A stretch of DNA of 64,000 bases from Halisarca cf. caerulea (lineage: Eukaryota > Porifera > Demospongiae > Chondrillida > Halisarcidae). The stretch spans positions 350,301 to 414,300 of the forward strand of contig CAUJGJ010000304.1 of NCBI GenBank assembly GCA_963170055.1. The letters run 5' to 3'. Below the pieces are notes generated by a model. The model saw only the letters and a program-made list of their open reading frames with translations, searched no databases and had not been told where the DNA came from. Positions 38,901 to 50,670 of this stretch are shown here, piece by piece. The translations under genes and the position numbers were made by a program. The stretch's first letter is position 1, and every line of letters begins with the position of its first letter.

Positions 38901-41064
38901 TAATAAATCATCCCAAATGTACGCCAGCTGTACAAGATTAGCGACTAAAAGGTCATGTGACTTTCTCGTGGGATGCGACAGCCGAAAAGCCAGGTTTTAC
39001 CCACCATTGTTGCCAGACCCACTTTTCCTGGCGAGAATAAAATGATGGCTGTAAGTGAGGCTGGGAACGAGACTACTCAAACTGCGGAAGTAAACCGCAT
39101 GATTTTGCGTATTGGAAATGTTAAAATGGCTTCCCTCTGATAGCAATCGTGTACATGTGCAAATTATCAAAGTTAGTTCAATATCATGGCTGGTCCATTC
39201 TACTATAGATATTCTTTTCTACGTACATAGTATTATGCTGTATATGCAGTTTGCTGTTCATTTGTTCTAAGTTAGTGCTAGTTCTTTTCAACAAAGTTAA
39301 TTCTCTATTAGTTTCTTCTAAGCTATTCCGCTATTCTTTTTGAATAATTCTACAGTTTTTGTTTCCTTCAAAGCTAACTAATAATTCTTCTGTTCGAAGG
39401 CAGTCTGACAAGTAATCATACCTTCGAAGTTAATATTTTGTTACTTTTAAAACTGGTATTGTGTGAGTCTATTGGTTGGGAATACGTATTTTATCTTCAA
39501 CATGCTGATAAGACCACTCAACACCTGCAAATAAAGTTTCACCTTAATCATAGGTCTACACACATATGTGCATATGTACGTAGGTGTGTATTACATAATG
39601 TCTATTATATATTCTTGGGTGTACTACCTATTGTATTATTATGATCTTTATTGACATTATCTTGATTTTCATGATTTTCTTTGTTTTTTCTATCAGTTTG
39701 CTCATTTTACTTTTCTGAATACCTTTGGACCAGTATACCATATAGCGGGTAGATTTAGTGGGGTAAAATTTTCATGGAACATACCAAAATTACTTATTCA
39801 TGGTAAAATTTGTGGTTCACACCGGAAAGAAATTATAACTTCAACAAAATGGCTACATCCTTCAAAGTGGCAGCCATGATATGAGGCTACTACAAGTACA
39901 AGGCATTTGGGAATCTGAAGTCAGCGATAAACTTTAATGATAAAGGGAAATGGGTAATCATTACGATGTTTACAGACCGGTAATGCGGCCAACTTCCTTG
40001 TTGAAAATGATGACGGTGCTGACCATGCTAAAGGTCCACGGGGATCGGGTAAATAATGCCTTTCTTGAAGTTCTTCAATATAGATATACTAAGTTCGAGA
40101 GACTGCCGTCTTGATTCCTTCATTAAGTCAAATCCATACCACATGTAGCGCAAAGAGCCATGAAGGTTACTAAATTTTGTGAGTAAATATTTCGTGGTTC
40201 CCTTTCCAACCACGAAAACCACAAATTTTTTTTACCCTACCAATATTACCTGCTATATGGTATATACGTAACTATATACATATGTATATCCTAGTAAGCC
40301 ACATATACACCATATAGGCAAATTAAACCAATTTGGCATACCTCATAATGGCCACAAAACACTGCATCATGTAGCGGTGATGTATCATCATGGCCTTTAG
40401 CTTGAATATCAGCCTCATGTTCCAATAAGTACTTCACAATGTCAGCAAAGCCATGATTGGCTGCTTCATGTAAAGGTGTCCACTCTATCAGTAACACATT
40501 ACACACACATCTATAGTCTACACAAACAATTTGATAATATGCATATTACGTTGGTTGTACAGACAACTTACTGGCATTGTCTGTAGCATGAATATCTGCT
40601 CCACTTTCAACCAAAGAAACAACAGCACTATAATCCCCCTTAATACATGCATTGTGTAGCAACGTCTCACCTAACAAATAACATTGAGCAGCGTACATAC
40701 AGTACATAAGTACATATGTACGTATGTATACAATACATACATACAAGAAATGCCAACCTCTGTCATTTCGCTTCGACAGTTTACTTCTTTCTATGACTTT
40801 TTCCTCATGACAAGAAGCAGGGCTTGAGACTGGAGATGAAAGCTGCATTGCTAACTGAAGTTGCTGCCTTTCTGTAAGAGTGGGCTTGGCGGACGTGGAC
40901 CCAAGGGACACTGTACGGCGTCTTTTTCTACGTTTCATGGATGTTCCTGGAGTTTTTGCTCCACTACTGCGAAGAGATGGTCCTGTTGACAGAAATACAG
41001 AATCAATATAAAATTGAATATTTATCCTATGGCCAGAGGCAGACTCACCACTTGGATTATCCAT
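32905..41064 (-). CDS. ANKRD11/12-like: ANKRD11/ANKRD12-like ankyrin-repeat nuclear cofactor (10 exons)
   Basis: Exons: 41064-41049, 40982-40758, 40670-40572, 40484-40342, 36181-34495, 34412-34384, 34316-34143, 33945-33862, 33341-33087, 32997-32905. All phases agree: 2805 nt, 934 residues. A basic KRRKRRR stretch (probable nuclear signal) precedes LTERQQLQLAMQ and KRNDRGETLLHNA, which match the ANKRD11/12 signature just before the ankyrin block. Repeats follow at about 81-112, 114-146 and 147-179, with a weaker fourth; typical cores are TPLHEAANHG and SPLHDAVFCGHYE. Exon 5 encodes a 560-residue Ser/Glu-rich, low-complexity middle. The C-terminus has QELQLKMLSTRHC, RLRIHFESELIRAHTKA and a short helical end, which correspond to the conserved vertebrate C-terminal domain. 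Human ANKRD11 (about 2660 residues) binds p160 coactivators and HDACs. The same role here is inferred. The protein is far shorter because the Lys-rich middle is missing. Confidence 0.85.
36293..36345. repeat. Dispersed repeat, copy of the 63200-63262 block
   Basis: Shares the order tattyaaccnggggaggnnt, ttagccaagagnctactact, ctaggc, ccagtca with 63200-63262. It lies in intron 4 of the ANKRD11/12-like gene. Confidence 0.6.
36600..36690. repeat. Local duplicate of an exon 5 segment of the ANKRD11/12-like gene
   Basis: The intron sequence gatacaactagcctgcttac then tgaatgg...aaagcagca, ...tttaggggtctctcgcttct closely repeats 35916-36000 of exon 5 (gatacaactagcccgcttag, ...tttttaggggtctctcgctt). 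It is a short degenerate duplication of coding sequence about 0.7 kb upstream in gene order. It has no splice-compatible frame. Confidence 0.75.
36770..36915. repeat. 32-bp minisatellite, about 4-5 copies
   Basis: The unit is made of gccttccttgctgaaggcat then atcggccaatac. Each unit carries a small internal inverted repeat (gccttc...gaaggc). It lies in intron 4 of the ANKRD11/12-like gene. Confidence 0.9.
38206..38245. repeat. Perfect 17-bp hairpin with 6-nt loop
   Basis: ATCTGATTGGTTTGCAC, loop aaaacc, then its exact reverse complement. It is located 15 bp inside the left TIR of the 970-bp element. Confidence 0.9.
38380..38524 (+). pseudogene. RecQ-like helicase N-terminal fragment inside the element
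   Basis: The frame ends with SPKREQCNTVKQFVSGHDVF then ISLPTGGGK and a stop three codons later. The F/Y-x-Gln-rich motif 0 region followed by GxDVFxSLPTGGGK is motif I (Walker A) of RecQ-family DEAH helicases. All later motifs are missing. The frame extends upstream to 38159 across the left TIR without further resemblance. Possibly captured host sequence, or a remnant of an autonomous element. Confidence 0.6.
38803..38851. repeat. Hairpin of the CATAGATACTCTAACCTAC motif
   Basis: CATAGATACTCTAACCTAC and its reverse complement are separated by about 11 bp. Single arms of the same motif occur at 14159 and 63510. It is nested within the 970-bp element. Confidence 0.75.
39735..40265. mobile_element. 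Element with TACCATATAGC(G/A)GGTA inverted ends
   Basis: The left end reads ataccatatagcgggtagat and continues ttagtggggtaaaa. The right end, reverse-complemented, reads ataccatatagcaggtaata and continues ttggtagggtaaaa. A partial inverted copy is at 29900-30110. No coding frame. It lies in intron 4 of the ANKRD11/12-like gene. Confidence 0.7.
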
Positions 41065-42116
41065 TCTGAATAGTATTCACAACAGGATTTAAACACCTAA
41101 AAAATAATAATGATAATCATGCTGTACGTATCTACATATGCAGTACGTATACGTATGTACATAGTACTAGATCTGAATCCACGTACGTAGTTATGAATGT
41201 ATGTACGTACAATACAGTAGGTACTGAATGCACAATATATGTCAAGAATAACCTAATATTAGAGAAATGTTGGTATTTTTCATGATAAAATCTACATACA
41301 GTAGTATTTCGCATAGAATTTCCACAACAAGGCCAGTACTGTTGAAGAGCTGGGACAAACCATGATATTAGATGAACAAACGTATGGCTAAAGGCTATCC
41401 CCCCACCACCACCACCAAATCCGCTAACTACTTTGAGCACCATACGTCTTTGTAATAAGTCACTTGTATGGAAGTGTACTACACAAGTAATCTACCAGCT
41501 CCTAACTTTAACATCCACCATGGTTCTTAAGGATCCATTAGTCTTGAATTAACTATTGTTACAGATTATCAGCCAAATGTTCATAATGTCATTGGCTGTA
41601 TCAGAGGATGACGAGTGAATTTTTGGTACAGTGAAACACTCATAATAGCATAGCCCTTTAAGGAATATGGTCTCTAATGTCCATTGCACATAAAACCAAC
41701 ACATTTTATTTCGATAATGGAATACTTTGGAAGATGGCAGGGACATAGTGTTATGGAGGAGTGAAGAGAACCAATGCACTCATAGCAAGAAATGATCCAT
41801 TTGCATTCACAGTTTGTATACAGGGGGAAGATCGGAAGCTCTGGAGGTTTGTGAAGATTTCGAGGACTTTCAGGAGAATTTAGAAAACAAATTGAGCAAT
41901 GAGGACAACCATCCCTCCAACTTAACCCTATTTGCAATTGTGCTTAAAGGGGTTAGCTGGTGGAGCTTTGCTCTCTCAACCCTGACAGAGCCAACTAAAA
42001 GCTGCAGTGTCTGTACTCAACGGATAGCCTGTGGTATAATTTGGGAACTCTGTAGCCTGGGTACTTATACCCTGTATCAGAATAGTACTATTGTCACATG
42101 CTTGTACAGTAGTATC

Positions 42117-42177
42117 TCTTTTGAGAAACCACCCTTAGGGACAGGCGAATGGCGGTCTCTCAAAAGAGGTACTACTG
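42117..42177. mobile_element. 61-bp foldback MITE
   Basis: CAGTAGTATCTCTTTTGAGA on the left and tctcaaaagaggtactactg on the right are near-perfect reverse complements. TA precedes the left end; the right has CA. Confidence 0.7.
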
Positions 42178-42548
42178 CATATAGCTTGGCAATAATGACT
42201 TCTTCTCTCTCTTCTATGCCTGTCAATAATCAAACAAAACTTGGCCCTAATCAATTGCGACAGATTACTGAATACACTATGTACGCAACGCCAGCAGTTA
42301 GGAATAAAACAAAGAACAGACTATGGATAGACAAACTGTGATATAATCATGCAACACCTATTCACTTACAAAGAACAAACCGTATTCTTTGCTACATAGG
42401 CTATAATGCTTCGATCACTTTATCATGCACTCTACCTCATCATAGATTAGAAAGGTCTCTTTGGCACACGATGATCTCCACTAAGAAACTATTTTGGATT
42501 CAGTACTCAAACTTGGACCGCCATATAATGATCTAAAAGTAAACGCTA

Positions 42549-42582
42549 AGGGCGAAAAGGAACCCACTCTTTTCGCCCTTTG
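42549..42582. repeat. Hairpin AAGGGCGAAAAG
   Basis: Arms agggcgaaaag and cttttcgccct, 11 bp exact, separated by about 9 bp. Its function is unknown. Confidence 0.75.
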
Positions 42583-42660
42583 GCGCTTGATAGGCACCTG
42601 ACCGGTGTTCTAGGGAATCTAGCATCCCAGGGAATTTGGTATCCCTCCATACATTTAGCC

Positions 42661-42680
42661 GGTTAGGGTTAGGGTTAGGG
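42661..42680. repeat. Interstitial telomere-like (TTAGGG)3
   Basis: ggttagggttagggttaggg. It is opposite in orientation to the array at 10259-10277. Confidence 0.85.
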
Positions 42681-43189
42681 CCTTTACTTCTGGTATGGTC
42701 AAGCTGTCTAGCTAAGCTTGCTACTGCTGAACTCCTAGGTCATGGAGACAACACTGACAAAAAATAATGAGTGTACCTCGTGGTTGACACTGCTTTTGAC
42801 TCATCATCCCGAATTATCCCATGACCCAAATTTATTGCCCCATTTTACCCTAAATAGTGAAAATATTTGCATTAGCTGCTTGAGACTGCAGACCCTAAAA
42901 ACTCAAAAACTCTGTTACACATTGTATAGAATGTGGTAGTCAGCCCAAAGTGAACAACTTTTCAATAGTTCATAGTGCTCTAATAGCTTGTATGTTGAAT
43001 TTGAAAAAATTGCATATCGTATGCCATTTCACTATTTACACAATAGCTTGCATGTTAGACAGACTAGGAGCCCTTCACACACCAAGGTTAAGAGGTCTCA
43101 CAGCCCAGCATGTTAAGTACCAATAATATTGATACTGGCATAGATACTAGTGGTTCTGTAGTAGAGTCTATGTTCTTATGGAAGCCCTC

Positions 43190-43316
43190 TAGTCTCACAT
43201 AGCCCAGACTGCTGTTTCGCCTCCTTATTTGGTGACGATGACGTCATTTCGCCAATGGGTGACGTCATAGTCACCGACCAAGGAGACAAAGTAGCAGTCT
43301 GGGCTAAATGAGACCA
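43190..43316. mobile_element. Foldback MITE carrying two CRE palindromes
   Basis: Arms of about 57 bp (43190-43246 and 43260-43316) are imperfect reverse complements sharing agcccagactgctrytttg and a TGACGTCA at each inner end (43239-43246 and 43260-43267). The loop is 13 bp. Outer flanks gtagagtctatg and catagactctac are themselves inverted, so the true element may extend to 43161-43327. Confidence 0.75.
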
Positions 43317-43348
43317 TAGACTCTACAACACATCTATGGTGAGACTAG

Positions 43349-43453
43349 ACTAGAAGCCCTCAGTACACCACAACTGAAAATAATATCTGCAGTTGCGCCA
43401 AAGTTTCGGAATTGTTTCCAGAAGTACGGTGTACCTGAGGGCTTCCATAGGTT
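43349..43453. mobile_element. Small inverted-repeat element (GGAAGCCCTCAG ends)
   Basis: The left end reads gaagccctcagtacacc; the reverse complement of the right reads ggaagccctcaggtacacc. A further gaagccctc lies at 43181, just left of the foldback MITE, suggesting nested insertion. Confidence 0.6.
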
Positions 43454-44113
43454 CTAATATATATCTATGATACTGATACCAGTACTGTGAGATCATGCAA
43501 GCACCATCCTGGATTGATGGTCGGAACTGGAAGCACTTCAAGGTCTGTGGCAAGTCCAGCTAGAGCATCACATATATAGCTCAGATCGAGTGCTATAACT
43601 GCACATGTCTTGTGGTCAGATAGCATCAAGCTCATGCAATCTCCCGGAACAGCCAGCATACATACTGTGTACAATATATCATATTATAATAATGTATTAA
43701 TATAATTATTTTCATATTATGCTAACATGCATGCATGCACTAGCTATATATAACATATGAAGGATCAAAGCAAAAATTTGGGGCTGGGGCTATATATAAT
43801 TTAGTATGGGCATGCAATATAAGGTATATATATAGGTGACAAATATATAATATATTGCAATTGAGACTTAATTAGGTAGCCTTATTAATATATATGGTCA
43901 AGCATGGCCTTGCATTAATTGAATGGCCATGGGATCGATATATGTTGAAATTAAAGTGCGCATGCAGGGCTGTGTGGCCTACATGCATTAAGGTTTCATC
44001 ATATGTGCATGCAACCATGCACACATGCGTGCGCTTGCCTGATCATGCATATATAATTATAGATAGAGACACATAATTAATGTACGTTAATATGAATTCC
44101 AATTTAACCTATA

Positions 44114-44117
<4 letters not shown>

Positions 44118-44151
<34 letters not shown>
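44118..44151. repeat. (TA)n microsatellite
   Basis: Uninterrupted AT tract of about 34 bp. Confidence 0.9.
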
Positions 44152-44153
<2 letters not shown>

Positions 44154-44539
44154 TGTATATAGTGAATGAATATATAGATCAACATCCACCTCGAGCTCAT
44201 GCAACCATGCATGAAACAATTATGTACGGGACTATATAATCAATGATCGATAAGGTTATCTAATGGAGTTTAAATTAAATGCAAACTGCATGACGAATAA
44301 CACGACTTGATGTACATAAATACAAATCATATTCTTTGTAAGATATTTCAAGGGAAAAAATTCAGTATAATAATTGTAGATATTATAATATATATACACT
44401 ATGTGCACAAATGTTGCACTTACACACAACACAAGCAAGTACAAAAGGAAATGCAAGCCACTTCATAATATAAAGCTATGGGTAGTGTTCACAAATTGCA
44501 ATGAGTGCGGTCATTTAGGTACTCCTTGTCTACACACAT

Positions 44540-47500
44540 TCAAGGACAATTAGATTCATTTTGTTGAGACCTGAAGCTTTTCAAAAGCATCATCTTTTTG
44601 CCTGACACTTGTCTTCTACTACCAACTGGTTGAGGAAACTTGAGGCGATTAGAAGAGTATCGAGCTGAAATCAAGGAAGTCTTGCAGTAGTATACATGTG
44701 TTACATCTTCCAAACTCTTCATAACTGGAATATGATACTTGACAAAGTCTTGGTTATCCAACATTGGTACAATTTGGGAGGACATGTGTGATCCAACTCT
44801 TGCTTGATGCACAATAAGCTGTGCTCTAAATCTGCAGTAACAAAAAAAATTGACACTTGTAGGTCAAAAACTCCCCTTGCCATGAAATACAGTGCAATAT
44901 TACAATGATGCAAGGGCTAGATCGAGTTCAGTTGGACTGGGTGCACTGTGTAATCCCACAGCACTGTATATACAGGATATAGCAATTTCCACAGTGCACT
45001 ATTCACTGTACTCCTGATATCTCAGGCCCTATGACTTTTTACCTATTCTGTCTACGTGAGGAATTGTTCTATTGATGATCGAGTTGATGAGTTCCTAAAA
45101 ATCTAACAGTTAAATGCACACTACAATAGTTTAAGTATATGAACAGATGAACAGCAAAACAGTGTGACAACGTGCGTCATTTGACCTGGTGCATGCAGTT
45201 GTCCACATAGTAATGCAAACCTAACTTACATTGCCTACAGCATGCAAATTGTGGGGCGAAGTGGATGAAAAGTTTATGTTTATCACAAAATTTTCACACT
45301 GTACACCTTGTAGTTAAAACGTTGCAAAGGGAGTGGCAGTATCAGACGTAAATACACCAATAGCTAGTGGGTGAACCAAAGTGGGCTAGGGGTGGAGGCT
45401 GATCAGAGATGAAATGTGTTTCAACTTTGTAAGGTGATTTCTGGAGCCATTTTATACAATGGTACGAGATTTACAAAATTAATACAAATGTCTTCTGTCA
45501 CAACTTCACTATAAAGTGGCTGTTAAGTGGAGCAATGATGTCTAGCCTTTTGAGAATGCAATAGAATTATCGAAGAAAGCAAAGTTTGAAAACTTTCCAA
45601 ACAGCCTATCTAAAACTTGGTGTAACCATAGCTGTAACACAGCATGTGTTCCTGTGGCCTTGCTACATGTACAAAATAGGATAAGTGCATTAGCCTCTGT
45701 ACCTGCAGAATTCATTGTATCCCATGACATAACACTTGTTCAAAATGGATGCCACTGGGTTGTCATCTTGATGGCTAGAAGCAAAAAGTTCCTTCTAAAT
45801 GGTAACCAAAAATACAAAACAATCTGAAAAATACCACACAATTGACCCAATATAATGTGCTATATATGTACCTACACAGACCATAACACAATATGTATGT
45901 CTAACAATGGGGATGCGTTGCACTGTGTAAAGTAACTTGTCCAGCAAAACCGTGACTCAATATTATTTATACAAAAATGGAGGATAGATAAAAATAAAAA
46001 TGACTACTTCCTCATCTGAACCTATACACTATACTTTATTAGTTTAAGATATAGCTGAAGTACAAAATGTACTGTATATATATGTTAGGCACATTGTATA
46101 GAAAATAACACAGAGAAAGGATCGTACCTCTCCATAAAAAGAAGCTATTTCTGCACTTAACACATCTTGAGGTCTATGATACCATGCACAAGTGAACATC
46201 ATCTCATCTAAAATACAAAGAACAAAACAGAATAATACACACATACTTATGAGCTGATTGGACTTTGTAGCTACTAGAATGTTACAACTCATTGCGAGCA
46301 AATTACAACATCTATCGGATTGACAAGGGTATTCAAACAACTACATAGAATTAATTACCAAGAACAAAACTGATCGCTTGATCTCAGATATGCACCTTAG
46401 AATCAGTAAATAAGACATGGTCTGGCACAATTGGCTCTTTTTCAAAATGCAAGAACCTAAAATTCTTACAAAAAATTCCATTGGACATCACTTTTCTCCT
46501 AAGCCTTCCTAATGAAAGAACATAAGTTGGGGATAATACAAATTTACCAGCTTTGTCCATCTAGAGAAGTTGTTCTATTTTGGAGATTCATAATTGATGT
46601 AGGAAATATACAAGAGTATATTTTAGGATCTCAAGTTGTGCCCTTTTCTAAAGTGGCCATATTTTGCAGGGTCCACTATCAGAGGGTTCACCATATCATG
46701 CACATAGGTGTAGGAACCATGGGGACTGTAGGGGCTATAGCCCCCCTAATATTTTCATTCTAGTTAATGTTTGCCTGATCATATATTAAACAAGTTATTA
46801 TACTGCACATGAATTGCACATGATATTGAATGAGCCCCCACAAAGTACAAGTCATTCCTATGCCAATGATGCATGCACAACTGCTATGAAACAATGAAGC
46901 TATTCAAGACTTTAAAGACATCAATTTGCTGTAATTATTCTTTATTAAATACTACTGGCAAATTACATAATATGCAGTAGAAATTAAGTGACACTTTATA
47001 TGGTAGACTAAGTGCTTAAGTGGCCTAAAGTTACATATGCTTATCAGGACTTCTTTTAGTATGCATAGGGAGGAAGTACGTACTTGATAAAATTGAAGTG
47101 GGGAATGATTGCCTAGGCAAAAACGGGAACTTTCAAAGGTGACTCTTGCAGCAAAGGAAGGTTACTTTTACTTGTCTGAGCAAGTTAAATCAAACCAACA
47201 AAGGATCTTAGCCATGAAGGTGAATGATTTGATGATTGGTGGAAATACTAAAAACTACCGACTTTAATCTCAATCTTGAAAGACAGTATACTGTACTGTC
47301 TGAAATTTTCCCGCAACTTTCTTTTCATGATTTTTGTGAATGGCTTCAGATTCATGAAATTTTATCCGTGAATTTTCCTAAATGGCTGGAAAATGGCAGC
47401 TGTAACTGTTTACGTATTGAACGCCGCAGAAATAATAGATCCTTGTTATCAGGCCTGCATTTTGTTGCATAAATTTGGACACCTGATTGTCCTTAGTGAA

Positions 47501-50098
47501 GATGTCTAAGTTCTTTCAGTTCTTTCAAGTCAGCTGATGAGGAAGCCAGGGCGCACTGTCCAACCATCTGGCCCAGAAACATTTATTTGAGCTGCTCATA
47601 AGTACATCAATAAGCATTTATGGACGTGATTCAAACCTACAGACCTCAAAATCAGCCTTCGACTGAAATAGCATCAAGCTTCATCGATTGTATGCTACAC
47701 GTGCTATTCAAGAACTTCACCCAAGCGTGTGAACAGTACACGGCATTTTTCAGCCTGGTTTCCTATACTAATTGCCTATATGCATTTGAGAAAATAAAAC
47801 ACAAATAGTCAACTTTCAAGCAATTCATGAAATTCATATCCCATGAAAATTTCAGACAGTTGGGCATATTGTTGTGACAGTGGACAGACTGCCAGACCTT
47901 GCCTACTTCACATCCTTTGGAGACAGATTTGACAAATTTAATGCTTGCAAAGTTACCTAATGTGGTACATACATAGACACTGAGATACAGGGACACACCT
48001 GAGTTGGAGTCTTGCCACAAGCTCAGTATTCTTCCAATATATGGAAACTGCTCTGAGTCACCAGTGAACACGAGGACACAATCACGGACATATATGTCCT
48101 GAACAAATACAACACAAAATGTGTAAAGGACATAATATTATTGTGACAATACAGCATATGATATATAGTACATACATATTATATATGTACAGTATATAGT
48201 ACATATGTCATGCATAAGTACAGATACCAGTACATCTGCAAGCTATATATTCCTCTATGTCCTGTATACCTACCTATCTACCTTCCCACAAACTAGAATT
48301 AGGATATGTACAAATCAATAGAAGCATTGCAAAGACTATATACGTATGTAGTACGTATGCACTGTATGTGTATGTAAAGGACACTTAGTACTACATGTAC
48401 GTGCTTGGCAATGTTTCATCACTGTACAGAATTTCTGATAAGGCATTCAAGAATGTAGCCAATATAGATTAGCAGTAACAAAAGTATAGCAAGCATGTTG
48501 ATGGTTGACACTGTATTAACCAACCACTTGTTCATAAATTAAATCAAGTCAAATTTTTTTGCTGAAATCAAAATAAATACATATCTATGCCATGTTTTTT
48601 TCTTCTAAAATATCTGTAACTCTAAACCACAGCCTAGGTTGACTCCCAAGGATATATTGACTATGTGAAGAAGTTTGAGTGCAATGCTATGCAATCACGT
48701 ACTAGTATAGTGATGATGAATTACATAAAATGTAGTATTTGAATACATCGGAAGTTACGATGCACAGCATACAACACACATCTCTTCTAGTCTCTATATC
48801 CAGCACTAACCTCAGTATGCCTCATACCTCTACGCATTCCAACAAAGTACTGGCGGGTGATGTTCTTGCCTTTCTGTATTAGCAAGATAATTTAACAGAG
48901 AGTAAATAACACTGAAAGATAAACATGATTATCTATGTCAGTCTGCTGATAGGAATACATGTACAAATGAACAGTTCCCTATATCGAGGACCTTGAGGTC
49001 AGAACCCTTGTATCCTGATTTATGTATGTGTCCAGATTCAAAGGTGTACTCCACTTGAATTATAAATTCTAGATCTTCACAGGGTAAGACCCTGACCAGA
49101 ATGCTACAAATATGGCTAGTGCTGCTACCATCATTACATAAAAACTCTCAAAGGAATAAATCCTTGTGTGAATGACCTTAGAGAGGAATGACAGACGTAC
49201 TCTTGATCAATTGCGTTAGAGTGGGCATTCACACGGAACTTTAGGGAATAACTCTGGTTCTTAGCACGAAAATCTGTACTTTGGAACAGTCTACATTTCG
49301 AGAGTACACAATAGCTAGATTTTTTGGATGCATGGATTTTAGTGTTTGAAAATGTACAAGTGTGTATAGTGATGGGTGTCATGCATCCAGATTATGCAAT
49401 GTGCATATGTGTATGCATGTGTGTGTGTGTATGCATGTGTACGTATGTATGCATGTGTATGTGTGTATGCATGTGTATGTGTGTGTAACCCTCAACTTTC
49501 AGGTAATGAAGCACCATCAGAAAAAGAATGCTACAGCAATATTATTCTGACAATATAATCTGACAATTGTCACATGGTCAAAATCAAAAGAGGAAACGAT
49601 ACTGTCCTTGTCTCTAGTTACAGTAACTCATACATGTTATACATTGTCATGATATATCACTACATTGTTACATAACAAAGTCCTATAGTAATCGTTACCA
49701 ACAAAATAACAGTACATTACCAAACACAACATACTACAGATGTTTAGACACTACACATGCAAGACAAGCTTACAGTGGTTACATATGATTATACAGTATA
49801 TACAGTACCTTTTTGCTTTTCAAACCATTTTGTGCAAGCAACCATGTATGGATAAGTGAACAATTCGAATAAGTAAATCACAGAAAAGCCCATTTTTTAT
49901 TAGAGGGATTTAGAAAGATACACTTTCATGTCAAAATTTAAAAGTAGGGAAAACCCAAAAATACAAAAGGCACACTATAAAATTATGTATATTATGACAA
50001 TGCTAATTTTGGTAACAAATCAGTTGATAAAGTGAATTGATCCACAAGAGAAGCAAATGTAGGCAGGATACAATGTAATAAGATATACATACGCATTA

Positions 50099-50136
<38 letters not shown>

Positions 50137-50670
50137 TTAATATAATTATCATATATCAAAGGCAGCACAGACCACAACAAAAACACCACAAAGTACCAAC
50201 TAAGACAAAGTAAAAGGAAAAAAAAACAATAGAACTCAGCAAAACTTGCTACATCCTAAAATAGACATTGCATTAAACTTCTGCACAATTACACTTATTC
50301 TTTGACAAAGATGAAGAAAGGATTGAGAGTCATTAGTTTTAATCCTCAAACGAGAGGCTAAATCTTGGAAAAATGCCAGTGCCTCATTACCAAACACTCC
50401 ATTAGTCTCCAACCCAATGGGGATGAAGATGTGTGTGGGCTCCAGTTCCCTGTAGAGATCTTTCTTTCGTGATTCTACATGATTAGCAACAAGGCCAGCC
50501 CCAGAAACAGCTACGTAAGGATGAGTAGGTGGGAGCAAAGGTGTCCCAGCAGGTCACATCCCAAGTTAACGGGCGCCCTGACTTCCAGGGGATCACAGTC
50601 ACTCCATCCACCCTTTTCCCATCTGAACGAGATAACCCCGTAGCCTCCAAGATGGATGGAACCTCGATTG

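Larger units (their letters stand above)
38106..39075. mobile_element. 970-bp element with 86-bp TIRs and 9-bp TSD
   Basis: Left TIR 38106-38191 and right TIR 38990-39075 match over 86 bp with about seven substitutions (ends TAGTCTCRTTCCCAGCC). The direct repeat CTCAAACTG flanks both sides (38097-38105 and 39076-39084), a clear 9-bp target duplication. Long TIRs and a 9-bp duplication fit Mutator-like or Merlin-like elements; I cannot choose between them. It lies in the 4.2-kb intron 4 of the ANKRD11/12-like gene. Inside are a 17-bp perfect hairpin and a helicase fragment but no transposase. Confidence 0.85.
41065..44539. other. Intergenic interval between ANKRD11/12-like and BAHD1-like genes
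   Basis: No supported gene. The 175-codon plus-strand frame at 41814-42341 crosses a MITE and shows no domain. The interval carries small inverted-repeat elements, a telomere-like array and AT-rich DNA with TGCATGCA words near 43700-44250. Confidence 0.65.

Noticed and set aside
41814..42341. 175-codon plus-strand frame
   Set aside because: No recognisable domain, it crosses a foldback MITE at 42117-42177 and has no supporting splice or promoter context.
45046..45100. Possible extra BAHD1-like exon (ELINSIINRTIPHVD on the minus strand)
   Set aside because: Exons 12 and 13 join in phase to give the canonical FCRFRA sequence of BAH proteins; an exon here would interrupt it.
47236..47472. 78-codon plus-strand frame with FPQLSFHDFCEWLQIHEILS
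   Set aside because: Lies in a BAHD1-like intron, antisense, and resembles AT-rich repeat DNA (catgatttttgtgaa words) rather than a known domain.
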